Source: JBKCUI01 sp052161605
GTDB lineage: Bacteria; Planctomycetota; Planctomycetia; Pirellulales; Pirellulaceae
Direction: 5' to 3' (one strand)
NCBI GenBank assembly: GCA_052161605.1
Contig: CP197409.1
DNA: 64,000 bases
Shown here: positions 27,096 through 36,377 of the stretch, in pieces
Numbering within the stretch: position 1 is the first letter of the stretch
Layout of the letters: every line of letters begins with the position of its first letter
The notes under the pieces: model-generated
Seen by the model: the letters and a program-made list of their open reading frames with translations, nothing else
Databases searched by the model: none
Told to the model about the DNA's origin: nothing
Made by a program: the position numbers and the translations under genes

Positions 27096-30000
27096 GTGAA
27101 AAAGAGACTTTTCTTTGGCTTTCCTGCAAGCACTTTAGCTCTCCTTGCTTCTGCACCTATCGTCGCGCAAGCTCAGATGCCTGCCCAACCGAATGGGTTG
27201 CCGTTACCATCGACGACACAGCCAGTCGGCACACCGGCTGGGAGCATGGAAGCCGCCCTACAAATCTACGACTTGCCTTTGGAGGTTGTTGGCAGTGTGG
27301 CAGCCCAATTGCAGCTCCACTATGGCAATGACAAACGCATTCGCATCACAACGGAACCGGGCACTGGTCGATTGATGGTGCTGGCTCCACAGCTCATCCA
27401 AGATGGAATCAGAAATTACGTCGACGCAGTTCGAGTGAAGACGGGAACGATCACGGTCGATGCGCGCGGCCAAGTCATTCCATCCGCTATTCAAAAAGCG
27501 GATTACACATTGCGGAATCTTACGGCCAAGCAGTTGGAGGATACCGTTGCTCGATTGGTTGGAAAGAACGTGACGACGGTCGAGGTAGCGCGTGGCACCG
27601 TTAGTTTGCGGACATCATCCGCCACCGGTTCGCAAGAGTTGATGCAGATCGATCGCAATACCAACACAGTACAAATGTCAGGGACACCCGCGAGCGTTCT
27701 AGGCTGGACTGAGGTTGTCACGGCTCTGGACCAGGGTCAGGCTGATAAGCAGCGTCCCACGAAAGTGATTCCGATGGGGCCAGCCTCACCCGATCGAATC
27801 GAGAAAGCGGTTCGACTGGTCCGAAACGCTTCGTTCCAGCAAGAAATCGGTCAACAAGACCCGGTGCTCGATCCTGACGATCAGGCCACTGCCGTGGTTT
27901 CCCAAGACGATCCGACCACCGGAAGCGGATTGATTGGCGAAGTGGACATCTCCTTCATCAATGATCTGGGACTTGTGGTGATCAAGGGGCGGAGCAAGGA
28001 CGTTGAGCGAGTTAGAGAGGTTATCGAGAAGATCAAGGCTCAAAGCCAAGAGACCAAGCCAGACATTGTCTTGCGAGACCTGACTCATGTGAATAGCCAA
28101 GCGATCGAAGTCATCATTCGAGACATCAACACCAACGTGTTTGCTCCACGTCAGGGCCAAGTCAGCATCACCGCTCTCGTCCAGCCCAATGCCTTGCTAT
28201 TGATTGGTCGAGAGGATGCGATGAAGAGTCTTATGGAGCTAATCGACAAGCTCGATCAGCCTCTGGAAGCGAACAGTCAGCCCAAAGTGTTCAAGCTATT
28301 GCATACTTCGGCTTTGGATGCTGAAGAGCTTATCCGCAACTTCTTCTCGGACAGTGCCACAGGGGGCGCTGCTCAAACGGATCGAGTTGGGCTGAGCACT
28401 CGAGTCAAGGTAGTCTCGGACTATCGAACCAATGCTTTGGTCGTTCAGGCGTCACCGCGAGACATGATTGAGGTTACCAATCTGATCAAGGATATCGATG
28501 TCGATACGGCGCCTGCTGAGAGTCAGATCCGAGTTTTTCCGATCAAGAACACCGTTGCTTCCGAGTTGCAACCGATCTTAGCAGCAGCCATTGGCGGACA
28601 AACGGCTGGAGGACAACCTGGCCAAGGACAGCAGGGGCAGCAAGGGCAGCAAGGACAGGGAGCGACTACCGTTAACTCTCAAGCCCGTACTCCCGGTGGA
28701 GTAATCACTTGGCGACGCGATAAGGATGGTAGAGAGATCGATTCTGGAATCCTTTCAGGCGTGGTCATCACCTCCAGTCCAACCATTAACGCGTTGGTGG
28801 TAAGAGCACCGTCGAGGAGCATGGACTTGATTGCCGCCCTGATCGAACAGCTCGACGCGTTGCCTGGCGCCGAAGCCAAGATCAAGGTCTTTCCGGTTAT
28901 CAATGGGGATGCTACGAGCTTGGCACTCACGTTGCAACAAGTGTTTGGGCTACCTGCTACTGCAGGCACAGCTACAACAAATGCTCTAGCGATTGGTCTG
29001 CAGAACTTGGCTGCTCTAACCAGTGGCGGTGAAGGTTCGATTGTTCCGCTCCGCATCACGACCGACGCGAGAACCAATTCGATTATCGCATCGGGTTCAG
29101 AATCGGACCTAGGTGTGATCGAAGCCGTCCTTTATCGATTGGATGATTCGGGTGGACAGCAACGATCCAATCAGGTTGTATGGTTGCGAAACAGTGCTGC
29201 CAACGATGTTGCAACCGCGATTAACAATTTGCTCAACGTTCAGCGACAAACGATCACCCAATTGCTTCAACAAGGGCAGCAGATCAGCGTCTTCGAACGA
29301 GCGGATCGTGAAATATTTCTGGTTGCCGAGCCAGCAACGAACATGCTTATCATCAGTGCCACGCCTCGCTATATGCCGCAGATCATAGAGATCATCGATC
29401 GGCTTGATCGACAGCCGCCGATGATTGCGGTAGAGATACTGATAGCTGAGGTTCAACTCGATGATACCTTCGAGTTTGGAAATGAGTTCGGTATACAAGA
29501 TTCCCTGCTCTTTAGACGTGGCAGTGCCTCTCGCGGCACATTGGGTAGCCCAGCGTTTAACGTACCTGGTACTCCTCCAGTAGGAACAGCGGGAGGAAGT
29601 CTAGCCGGCCAAGGGTTGACTGGATTCGGATTGGGTCGGACTAGTTCAACGCTAGGTTATGGCGGTTTAGTCTTGGCAGCTGGTAATGAGTCCATCAACC
29701 TATTGTTCCGAGCACTTCAAGATGCGAACAGACTGCAAATCTTGTCACGCCCAAATCTCCTCACCATTGATAACAATATCTCTGTGGTTCAGGTGGGCCA
29801 GATTGTTCCTCGGGTCAATGGCGTTAATGCTACGGCTTTCGGACAGCAAATCATTACCGAGGATAAAGACGTCGGCTTGATCATGCAAATTCAACCTCGA
29901 ACAAACCAAGATGGCTTAATCAACATGGTTGTCGCAGTCGAGCGATCCTCAGTCGAGCCAGATGAGACCGGTATCCCCGTAGGATTTGGTCCTAACGGTG

Positions 30001-30668
30001 AAACCATTCGTTCACCACTCATCAGCCGAACTTTGGCACAAACGCGAGTTACTGCCTACGATGGCCAAACGGTTGTTTTGGGTGGATTGATTCAGAAAAT
30101 CCGAACGAGTCGTTCCCGTAGAGTTCCATGGCTGTCGAGCATACCGATCGCTGGTAATCTGTTTAAATACGAGACCGAGGGTGCCGTCCGATCGGAATTG
30201 TTAGTGGTAATGACGCCACGTGTGGTCAACGCGAACGACGCAGGGAAACTGGAACTGCTTAAGCAAGTAGAATCGTCCCGAATGAGCTGGTGCATGGCAG
30301 ACATACTCAACATTCATGGTGATGTTGGACTGTCTCCTGGGAACGGACTTTGGGGCCCAGCAGCGTCGCCTGTGATATTCCCTGACCTGCAACCAACGGT
30401 CGAGGGAGAGTTCTTTGGAGGCGAAGTCATCATTTCGCAACCAGAATCGATGGAGGGCTATGTTCCTCAAGAAGCTCCTGTACAGATTAACTCTACACAA
30501 CGAGCTCCTCAAAACAGGAATGGTAGCGGACGTCCGTCACAAGTGGAATCGGCTGCTCCTTACCTCGGTCAGGTTAATACCAGCGGCCAATTTAATTCCA
30601 GCGGTCAGTCCAATACCAACGGTCAGACAGTGCAGCCAGCAGGTTATCAGCCGCCGGCTCGACGCTAG
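27096..30668 (+). CDS. Secretin (GspD/PilQ-like), very long
   Basis: The GTG at 27096 gives MKKRLFFGFPASTLALLASA, a clean signal peptide with GAGG nine bases upstream; a TTG at 27066 would add ten residues. The protein has about 1190 residues against 600-750 for usual GspD. Several N1/secretin_N repeats occur between residues about 300 and 780 (VVSDYRTNALVVQASPRDM, ITTDARTNSIIASGSESDL and similar), with a Gln/Gly-rich insert near 510-535. The secretin C-domain ends in VPWLSSIPIAGNLFKYE, the secretin signature, then a Gln/Asn-rich tail. It forms the outer-membrane pore of a type II-like secretion or pilus system. No other secretion genes are adjacent. Confidence 0.9.
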   Translation: MKKRLFFGFPASTLALLASAPIVAQAQMPAQPNGLPLPSTTQPVGTPAGSMEAALQIYDLPLEVVGSVAAQLQLHYGNDKRIRITTEPGTGRLMVLAPQLIQDGIRNYVDAVRVKTGTITVDARGQVIPSAIQKADYTLRNLTAKQLEDTVARLVGKNVTTVEVARGTVSLRTSSATGSQELMQIDRNTNTVQMSGTPASVLGWTEVVTALDQGQADKQRPTKVIPMGPASPDRIEKAVRLVRNASFQQEIGQQDPVLDPDDQATAVVSQDDPTTGSGLIGEVDISFINDLGLVVIKGRSKDVERVREVIEKIKAQSQETKPDIVLRDLTHVNSQAIEVIIRDINTNVFAPRQGQVSITALVQPNALLLIGREDAMKSLMELIDKLDQPLEANSQPKVFKLLHTSALDAEELIRNFFSDSATGGAAQTDRVGLSTRVKVVSDYRTNALVVQASPRDMIEVTNLIKDIDVDTAPAESQIRVFPIKNTVASELQPILAAAIGGQTAGGQPGQGQQGQQGQQGQGATTVNSQARTPGGVITWRRDKDGREIDSGILSGVVITSSPTINALVVRAPSRSMDLIAALIEQLDALPGAEAKIKVFPVINGDATSLALTLQQVFGLPATAGTATTNALAIGLQNLAALTSGGEGSIVPLRITTDARTNSIIASGSESDLGVIEAVLYRLDDSGGQQRSNQVVWLRNSAANDVATAINNLLNVQRQTITQLLQQGQQISVFERADREIFLVAEPATNMLIISATPRYMPQIIEIIDRLDRQPPMIAVEILIAEVQLDDTFEFGNEFGIQDSLLFRRGSASRGTLGSPAFNVPGTPPVGTAGGSLAGQGLTGFGLGRTSSTLGYGGLVLAAGNESINLLFRALQDANRLQILSRPNLLTIDNNISVVQVGQIVPRVNGVNATAFGQQIITEDKDVGLIMQIQPRTNQDGLINMVVAVERSSVEPDETGIPVGFGPNGETIRSPLISRTLAQTRVTAYDGQTVVLGGLIQKIRTSRSRRVPWLSSIPIAGNLFKYETEGAVRSELLVVMTPRVVNANDAGKLELLKQVESSRMSWCMADILNIHGDVGLSPGNGLWGPAASPVIFPDLQPTVEGEFFGGEVIISQPESMEGYVPQEAPVQINSTQRAPQNRNGSGRPSQVESAAPYLGQVNTSGQFNSSGQSNTNGQTVQPAGYQPPARR

Positions 30669-30777
30669 TCAATCAGTCTATCTACTAAACGATCGACTGA
30701 CCGACGTCAATCGATCGCAAACCTCGAATTCTTTCTCCACTGTCAATTAAGCCTTCACTACCGAAGCGGTCTGAATT

Positions 30778-31854
30778 ATGAAACGTGTTATAACCTCGGT
30801 TGCACTGCTCACGGTCGCCATGAGTTTGGGCTGTGCCTCCCTTACTTCCAACACGGAAACCAAGGGCAAGAAGAAAGACAAGAGTTGGTTCTCGTTTTCA
30901 AAGAAAGAATACCAAGTTCCTCAGTCGATGACCGTAACATGGGCCTACGACGTCTACACGATTCCAGGCAAAATACCAACGCGGGGGTTTGGCGGGAGGA
31001 TGTACTTCTATAACGAAAAGTCACAAGCTATTCCCGTGGATGGCGAGTTAATGGTCTACGGATTCGATGATACCTACGGCGATGCAGATTTCCGAAACCT
31101 TAGCACCGCCGCGAAACGCTTTAAGTTCACATCGGAGCAGCTTACGAATCACTTTGATGAGGGCCAATTGGGAGCCTCATATAGTGTTTGGATTCCCTGG
31201 GATGCTGCTCCTGGAGACCAAAAAAAGATCATGCTGATACCGACCTTCGTCGCTAAAGATGGACGCATTGTCCGCGGCTCTCCCGCGACGCTGCTGCTAC
31301 CCGGCAGATCGCCAGATCCCACAGAAACGCAAACGACTACGATACTTCAGGTCAGCGGCAGCGGGACTCAAGCGGCAACACAGGCTGTCGCGACCAGTCA
31401 AACCAATCCGGAGTCATCGCATCCGAACATTACCACCATTAACGTACCTCGACGCGTATCGTCGCAGCTTGCACAACCCGTTACACCGGAGCTCTTGGAG
31501 ACCTTTGAACGGTTGCAAGAAGAGCATCGTCGTGAACTGGAGAAACGCACATTGGAAATCCCAGCGAATTCGATGAGTCAAACAACCCACTTGTCTCCGC
31601 CACCATCGAGCCTTCAGGTTCCTCTGCAGGTCCGCCCCATGATTGACCCCGTGCCTAGCAGTGTCAATCTGGGCCTCTCGCCGTACAGCACCTCGTTGAA
31701 TCCGACGCTCTCTGGCAAATCTGGAGAAACCCAGTCAAATTCGCCTACTTTGCCTCAACCTCAATTTCATTCACAACCGAATCCACACCCGGCTCCAGCA
31801 GCAACATTCGCTCCGCCAGTTTCTTATCAGCAGTTGTTGCAACAACGCCAGTAA
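30778..31854 (+). CDS. Lipoprotein of unknown function, with a proline-rich tail
   Basis: A 358-residue protein with lipoprotein signal MKRVITSVALLTVAMSLGCAS, a Lys-rich linker and a compact beta-rich domain at about residues 45-180 (TVTWAYDVYTIPGKIPTRGF, VPVDGELMVYGFDDTYG). The C-terminal half is Pro/Ser/Gln-rich and disordered. It follows the secretin by 109 bp and is probably in its operon, perhaps as a pilotin-like or cell-surface partner; that is inference. The last 110 bp overlap the convergent BON gene. Confidence 0.75.
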   Translation: MKRVITSVALLTVAMSLGCASLTSNTETKGKKKDKSWFSFSKKEYQVPQSMTVTWAYDVYTIPGKIPTRGFGGRMYFYNEKSQAIPVDGELMVYGFDDTYGDADFRNLSTAAKRFKFTSEQLTNHFDEGQLGASYSVWIPWDAAPGDQKKIMLIPTFVAKDGRIVRGSPATLLLPGRSPDPTETQTTTILQVSGSGTQAATQAVATSQTNPESSHPNITTINVPRRVSSQLAQPVTPELLETFERLQEEHRRELEKRTLEIPANSMSQTTHLSPPPSSLQVPLQVRPMIDPVPSSVNLGLSPYSTSLNPTLSGKSGETQSNSPTLPQPQFHSQPNPHPAPAATFAPPVSYQQLLQQRQ

Positions 31855-32554
31855 GCCGGACGATTCCCGATTCGGCAGCGATGGTGACACCTTGCAGTTT
31901 ACTTGGGAACGGATAATTGCGGAGACGATTCGAATACGTGGTAGCCACTTCTGAAACGCGTGCATCACTCAATTCAACATCAGGTATGACAATGGCACGA
32001 ATCTGGTTCTGGGGGCGAGTATTGCCCCCCAACTGATTTCGGTTGCGATTGTTTAGACCTCCGAGAGCACCTAGCCCTCCAAGACCGCCGAGTCCCCCGC
32101 CTAGCCCTCCGCCGAGGCCACCCATACCTCCGCCCAGGCCACCACCTCCTGTAGTCGTTCCACCAAAGGCACTAGCTCCGAACGCGCTACCACCGCCGGT
32201 TCCTCCAGTCACGCCACCCGCCGCTCCATCCAAGCCAACGCGACTACCCCCGAACACGCTTCCGGCCCGCACATTGCTGTAGTCAACTAGGGCCACCCCG
32301 GTCACCCCCGGCCCTCCAAAGGCACCTGGAGCTGCTGCCTGGCGGTTTCCCGCAGCACCGCCAACACCGCCTCCTCCTAAGCCACCGCCCCCTGCGCCAC
32401 CTCCAATTCCAACTCCTCCTACACCGCCGCCACCCAATCCACCCAATCCACCCAAGCCGCCCTGAGCACCTCCACCGAACTGGCCGAACGAATTCGCCCC
32501 TAAGCAGGTGAGTGAAAGAAGAGTGGATAAACCAAGTACGTGGGATCGCTTCAT
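31745..32554 (-). CDS. Glycine-rich secreted protein with C-terminal BON domain
   Basis: Read from the ATG at 32554 (MKRSHVLGLSTLLSLTCLGA, signal peptide cleaved near NSFGQ). About 269 residues. Residues about 25-175 are a Gly/Ala/Val-rich low-complexity region with GGLGG-type repeats. Residues about 195-269 form a BON domain (VSEVATTYSNRLRNYPFPSK, then SGIVRLTGVVATTADKKLAERMLLLEPGV). BON domains bind membranes or phospholipid and occur in envelope proteins. It is convergent with the lipoprotein gene and overlaps its last 110 bp. Confidence 0.8.
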   Translation of the reverse strand: MKRSHVLGLSTLLSLTCLGANSFGQFGGGAQGGLGGLGGLGGGGVGGVGIGGGAGGGGLGGGGVGGAAGNRQAAAPGAFGGPGVTGVALVDYSNVRAGSVFGGSRVGLDGAAGGVTGGTGGGSAFGASAFGGTTTGGGGLGGGMGGLGGGLGGGLGGLGGLGALGGLNNRNRNQLGGNTRPQNQIRAIVIPDVELSDARVSEVATTYSNRLRNYPFPSKLQGVTIAAESGIVRLTGVVATTADKKLAERMLLLEPGVDSVVNEIEVEAK

Positions 32555-32976
32555 GGGAGCGGCTCCTGATTGATAGATGACCAAATAAACTGTCTGTACC
32601 ATTATTCCCATAGAGTCTGATCAAATGCAATGCAAGCATTTTGATTTCCTTAGGGATTTTGTCGCATACCTTCGGTATCGAACTTCAAAACTGGTAACTC
32701 GATTTACTTCCCAAATGTACAGCATGGCAGGGTCGTTCCTTTCGAACCAGATGATCCGCTTGTAACGACCAGTTAGAATTTGGGCTTAAAGCCGGATCAC
32801 GTGTCTGTTGACGAGCGCAGGGCGTTGCCCAAAGTTTAACCGCATGCCCAACGGGCTGCGGTGGGCGTTCTAACCCAGATCTCGACGGAGTGCTCAAGTG
32901 ACTATTCGCTGAGAGGGTTGTTAGTGGCTGCCCCTGGAGGCCTTAACGCAGGGCGTTGCCCATGCGGTTAAACGAT
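32555..32976. other. Intergenic region with REP-like hairpins
   Basis: This gap of about 420 bp holds the promoter side of the BON gene and the 3' flank of the methyltransferase gene. Its right half carries the REP-like units listed separately. No open reading frame in it resembles a protein. Confidence 0.5.
32816..32867. repeat. REP-like palindromic repeat, composite copy
   Basis: CGCAGGGCGTTGCCC is followed three bases later by the reverse-oriented form GTTTAACCGCATGCCCAACG and GGCTGCGG. The second half folds into a stem CCGCA-GCCC/GGGC-TGCGG with a bulged T. It shares the GTTTAACCGC and GGGC-GTT-GCCC cores with the copies at 32947, 32988 and 42478. Confidence 0.6.
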
Positions 32977-33014
32977 TTACCTGTCAGCGCAGGGCGTTGC
33001 CACTGCGGTTAAAC
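32947..33014. repeat. Pair of 27-bp REP-like units in direct orientation
   Basis: Unit one (32947-32973) and unit two (32988-33014) both read CGCAGGGCGTTGCC, three variable bases, then GCGGTTAAAC. Each can fold as CGCA-GGGC-GTT-GCCC-TGCG with a bulge. Unit one lies just downstream of the methyltransferase stop; unit two lies inside its reading frame and encodes nine of its last residues. Confidence 0.65.
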
Positions 33015-34380
33015 TTTGAAACCGGCTCCAGGCTGGGAGTTGATTCTTTAACTGGCCGTTCGATTGTCTCCCCCACCCCAGCGGTCGACCTCTCCAAAAA
33101 ACTCTTGTCCATGGATTGTCCCCCAAGGCGCTTAGCCCACGTAACGACTCACCTGAAAGGTACGCGATCGCTTGATCGTCATTGAGCTCTATAACTTCCC
33201 GAGATTTAAACCAGTTGTCGCGAGTTAAAGCCAGCGTGTGGCTCGGCTCTAAGCGTCGGGCGGCGGGAATTAACGCCAATGGGGGACGCGCCACCTGATC
33301 ATGACGATCTAGCATCTTCCACGTCTCCTCCGTTCCCAAGTAAACCTCGTCCCGCAACTGACGAACGACACCGTTTCGTATCTCGCCAATGCCTTGCAAT
33401 TCGGATAATAGATCGAGCTGAGGATGAGCACCTTGTTTCTTCTTACCGGAATGAGCTTTGTGTGAGCCCTTACCCTTGCATCTGTCATGCCTGTCAGGCG
33501 CATCTATTTGTTCGTGCGGCAAATCCTCGTTTAAAACCAAGCCGCCTGCGAAACCACCCGCGCAGGAATCACGGTGAGGCCACAATCGATAGCAACCTTC
33601 ATAGGCTGGTGACGCCCAGTTCGCCAGACTCGGTGAACACAAAGGGGAGAATACATTCCCAAAAGACTCCACCAATCGACTCAGTTGCATCTCGTTCTCT
33701 TCTAGAGCAAACGTACAAGTAGAATACACAAGTCGCCCTCCTGGCTTTAGCAGCTTTATGGCAGCATCCAAGATTCGTTGCTGACGAGCTGCACTATGCT
33801 CAATCTGCTTGCTAGACCAAGCGTTCGCTTCCCGCTTATCACGGGACACCATCATTTGACCGCTACAGGGAGCATCGACTAGAACAGCGTCAAACTCACC
33901 GGCAAACTCCTGTGCCATCCGATCTGGATCCAGTTCCGTGGTCAAATAATTCGGCAATCCGGTGCGGCCTAACATGTACTTGAGCACATTGGTGCGAGAC
34001 CGAATCGGCTCATTCGCGACCAAGACTCCTTGCCCCTGCATTCGCTCCAAGATAGCAGTCGACTTTCCCCCGGGAGCTGCACACAAGTCGCAGATCAACT
34101 CTCCTGGCTCCGGCTGTAATAGGCTAACCGGGAGCAGAGAGCCTGCATCCTGAATGTAGTAACAACCCGCGGCGTAATGCAAAAATCCCCCGGGTCGACA
34201 TTCGCTATCCCTTAGAAAGAAACCTGCGTCATTCCATTCCACAGGCTCAACCTCAAAGGGTAAATCCGAAGCCTGAAAGTCATCACGCAGCCGGATCGCT
34301 CTGCGAGGGTGCTCACCTAACGAAGCTGTAAAAGCTTCCGACTCAGAACTCGGAAGCAGAGATAGGAACGATTCTAACAA
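32977..34380 (-). CDS. RsmF/RsmB-type RNA cytosine-C5 methyltransferase
   Basis: A 467-residue protein of the NOL1/NOP2/Sun family. SAM-binding motif I is DLCAAPGGKST near residue 98, motif IV DAPCSG near 170, and motif VI STCTF near 222; the Cys in TCT is the catalytic nucleophile and PCS the release Cys. The C-terminal 150 residues look like the RsmF/PUA-type RNA-binding region. The start is a TTG 18 bases after the TPR gene stop and in the same frame; AAGGGA sits close upstream. No ATG is available. The last residues (SLTAVATPCADR) come from a REP-like repeat. Confidence 0.88.
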   Translation of the reverse strand: MLESFLSLLPSSESEAFTASLGEHPRRAIRLRDDFQASDLPFEVEPVEWNDAGFFLRDSECRPGGFLHYAAGCYYIQDAGSLLPVSLLQPEPGELICDLCAAPGGKSTAILERMQGQGVLVANEPIRSRTNVLKYMLGRTGLPNYLTTELDPDRMAQEFAGEFDAVLVDAPCSGQMMVSRDKREANAWSSKQIEHSAARQQRILDAAIKLLKPGGRLVYSTCTFALEENEMQLSRLVESFGNVFSPLCSPSLANWASPAYEGCYRLWPHRDSCAGGFAGGLVLNEDLPHEQIDAPDRHDRCKGKGSHKAHSGKKKQGAHPQLDLLSELQGIGEIRNGVVRQLRDEVYLGTEETWKMLDRHDQVARPPLALIPAARRLEPSHTLALTRDNWFKSREVIELNDDQAIAYLSGESLRGLSALGDNPWTRVFWRGRPLGWGRQSNGQLKNQLPAWSRFQSLTAVATPCADR

Positions 34381-34395
34381 TCCCTTGCGCCGATC

Positions 34396-36264
34396 TTAAG
34401 GAGCGTCAGCTGGCGAGTTCTTCTCGCGCCATGGTTTTTTCTCTTGGTAGCTCTTGAGCTCCTCACGCAGCTGTTCGATCTGCTCGCTCTCTTCTTTCTC
34501 ACCTAGCTCAACAGCTTTCTTAGCATACTCTACCGCCTTTTCAAAATCTCCCGCTTCGGCATAAGCAGCTGCCAAGGTGCTCACCAAGTGGGCCTCCGTA
34601 AAGTCGGTCATCTCGCAAGCCTTCAGCCCTAGCTCCAACGCTCTTTCGCCATCGCGAACATTATCTTCGGGACTCGTTGAAAGAATCCATGCGTAGTTGT
34701 TGAGCAAGTTGGATTGCTGTGCGGGGCTCGCGGTATCTGGCATGAGCCTTAACGCTTTCTCATAGGCGACGGTCGCTTCTAAGTGCTCACCTTGCCCGAG
34801 ATAAATCTCACCTCGTAATCGATACGCTTCCCAACTGCTGGAATTGCCACGTATCACTTGGTCGAGGGTCCTCAAAGCAGGCTTGATTTGATTCGATTGC
34901 CAATAGGCAATCGCGAGCTTTTTGAGTAGCTCCTCTTTCTGTGGCGATCCATCCGCGAATTGGGCGGACAAGGTTTTGAATTCTTTAGCCGCACGCTCAA
35001 AGTCACCTTCGGCGACCGCTAATTCACCACTGAATAGCAAGGCTTCTAGATTTTGGTCGTCAGTCTCTAAAACGATATCAATATCTCGCCGAGCAGCTTC
35101 GGCATCTTCCATTTGTGCAGCTAAGCGAGCACGCAGAAAAATGGATTGCACGTTGTCCTTCATCAGCTTGAGCGATTCATCGAGATCGGCCTTAGCCAAT
35201 TCCAGGATTTTCTTTGCTTCCTCTTCGCTCTTCTTCTTGCTTTCCTCATCCGCTTCAGCAGAAAGCTCGGCGATTGAGATGGCAGCCGATTTCGATTGGT
35301 ATAGCAAAGCTCGTTGTCGGAGCACGGCCGCGCGGGACTCATCCTCGGTCAACAAGCCGATTGAGCTCGTGCTGAATGCAATCGCCTCATCGATTTGATC
35401 CAGTCTGAGCAAGGTCGCAATCTTGGTCGATATCAACTCCACACTTTCAGGATTGACCCCTAACATACGATCGAGCGTCAACAAAATCTTATCGAACTGT
35501 CCTGTCTGCCCGAGAGCCGACAGTAGCTTCTTACTGAGCATGTCATCGACGGGATTAATCTCCACCGCCTTTTCGAGATCAGCCAACTGCTCTTCTACGT
35601 CATCACCCATAGCAGCTCGCGCATCGTAAAGCCTGGATAGGCTCTGTCGATTTTCACTGTTCTTTCGTGCCTCAAAGAGCGGAGTAAAGTACTCAATTCC
35701 CTGATTCAGAATCTCGCGTGCCCCCTCGAATTCCTGACGATCGGCCAGAATTTGCGCCTTAATGATGTAGGCTTCTGTTTGTGAAGCATCAAAGCCGATC
35801 GCTTTAGAGACATCGTCTAACGCATCGAGCAAAAGCTTACTACGTCGAGATCGAGGACCGCCGCCTTGGAGTGCTGCTTGAATATTGATTTTGGCTTTCT
35901 CGCTGTAGGCAGAACCCAGGAACCGCTTAGCAGCAACCTCGCTGTCCTCGGAGAGTCCTTTTTCGATTGCAGACTCTGCCAACGTGATCGCTTCCTTGAG
36001 CTTGTCGGTAGAATCCACCTTGATGCGAAGCTGGATCGCTTTATCAAAATCCTCTTCACCCGGCTTGGGAACCGGAATCACCAAAGCTGGCGGGTCGGTC
36101 TTTTGTTTTTTGTCCTGCCCTCCGCCTGTCTCGTCCTGTCCAAAGCAAAGAGCGCCATACGCCAGCGGAAACATGGTTCCACCCGCAAAGGTCAACACTC
36201 CTAAAGTCGCGATCCTAATTTTGGCCAATGTTGATATTGGCTGATGATGTTTGCTCTGTTTCAT
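34396..36264 (-). CDS. Exported tetratricopeptide-repeat protein
   Basis: From the ATG at 36264 the protein has 622 residues with an N-terminal signal or anchor (IATLGVLTFAGGTMFPLAYG). About twelve TPR-like helical pairs fill the rest, e.g. AYIIKAQILADRQEFEGARE, LEALLFSGELAVAEGDFERA and AYRLRGEIYLGQGEHLEATV, with a charged insertion near residues 320-350. The C-terminus is Lys/Glu-rich. It probably acts as a periplasmic scaffold. It is followed closely by the methyltransferase gene and likely shares a transcript. Confidence 0.82.
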   Translation of the reverse strand: MKQSKHHQPISTLAKIRIATLGVLTFAGGTMFPLAYGALCFGQDETGGGQDKKQKTDPPALVIPVPKPGEEDFDKAIQLRIKVDSTDKLKEAITLAESAIEKGLSEDSEVAAKRFLGSAYSEKAKINIQAALQGGGPRSRRSKLLLDALDDVSKAIGFDASQTEAYIIKAQILADRQEFEGAREILNQGIEYFTPLFEARKNSENRQSLSRLYDARAAMGDDVEEQLADLEKAVEINPVDDMLSKKLLSALGQTGQFDKILLTLDRMLGVNPESVELISTKIATLLRLDQIDEAIAFSTSSIGLLTEDESRAAVLRQRALLYQSKSAAISIAELSAEADEESKKKSEEEAKKILELAKADLDESLKLMKDNVQSIFLRARLAAQMEDAEAARRDIDIVLETDDQNLEALLFSGELAVAEGDFERAAKEFKTLSAQFADGSPQKEELLKKLAIAYWQSNQIKPALRTLDQVIRGNSSSWEAYRLRGEIYLGQGEHLEATVAYEKALRLMPDTASPAQQSNLLNNYAWILSTSPEDNVRDGERALELGLKACEMTDFTEAHLVSTLAAAYAEAGDFEKAVEYAKKAVELGEKEESEQIEQLREELKSYQEKKPWREKNSPADAP

Positions 36265-36377
36265 GGTCTTTGGTGGGCGGAAAGGTGGGAAGGGCCCCAA
36301 ATTTTTGGTTGCTCGTCAGCATTACTGACCGATCCTTATTGTATAGCCAGATCAACCAGTCGTCCTAGATCGAATAC

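Noticed and set aside
28610..28665. Gln/Gly repeats in the secretin gene as a possible tandem-repeat element
   Set aside because: They are imperfect codon repeats within an open reading frame, a flexible linker rather than a mobile or CRISPR-type repeat.
32043..32282. Proline-rich plus-strand frame
   Set aside because: It is the antisense of the Gly-rich part of the BON protein; Gly codons GGN read as Pro CCN on the other strand.
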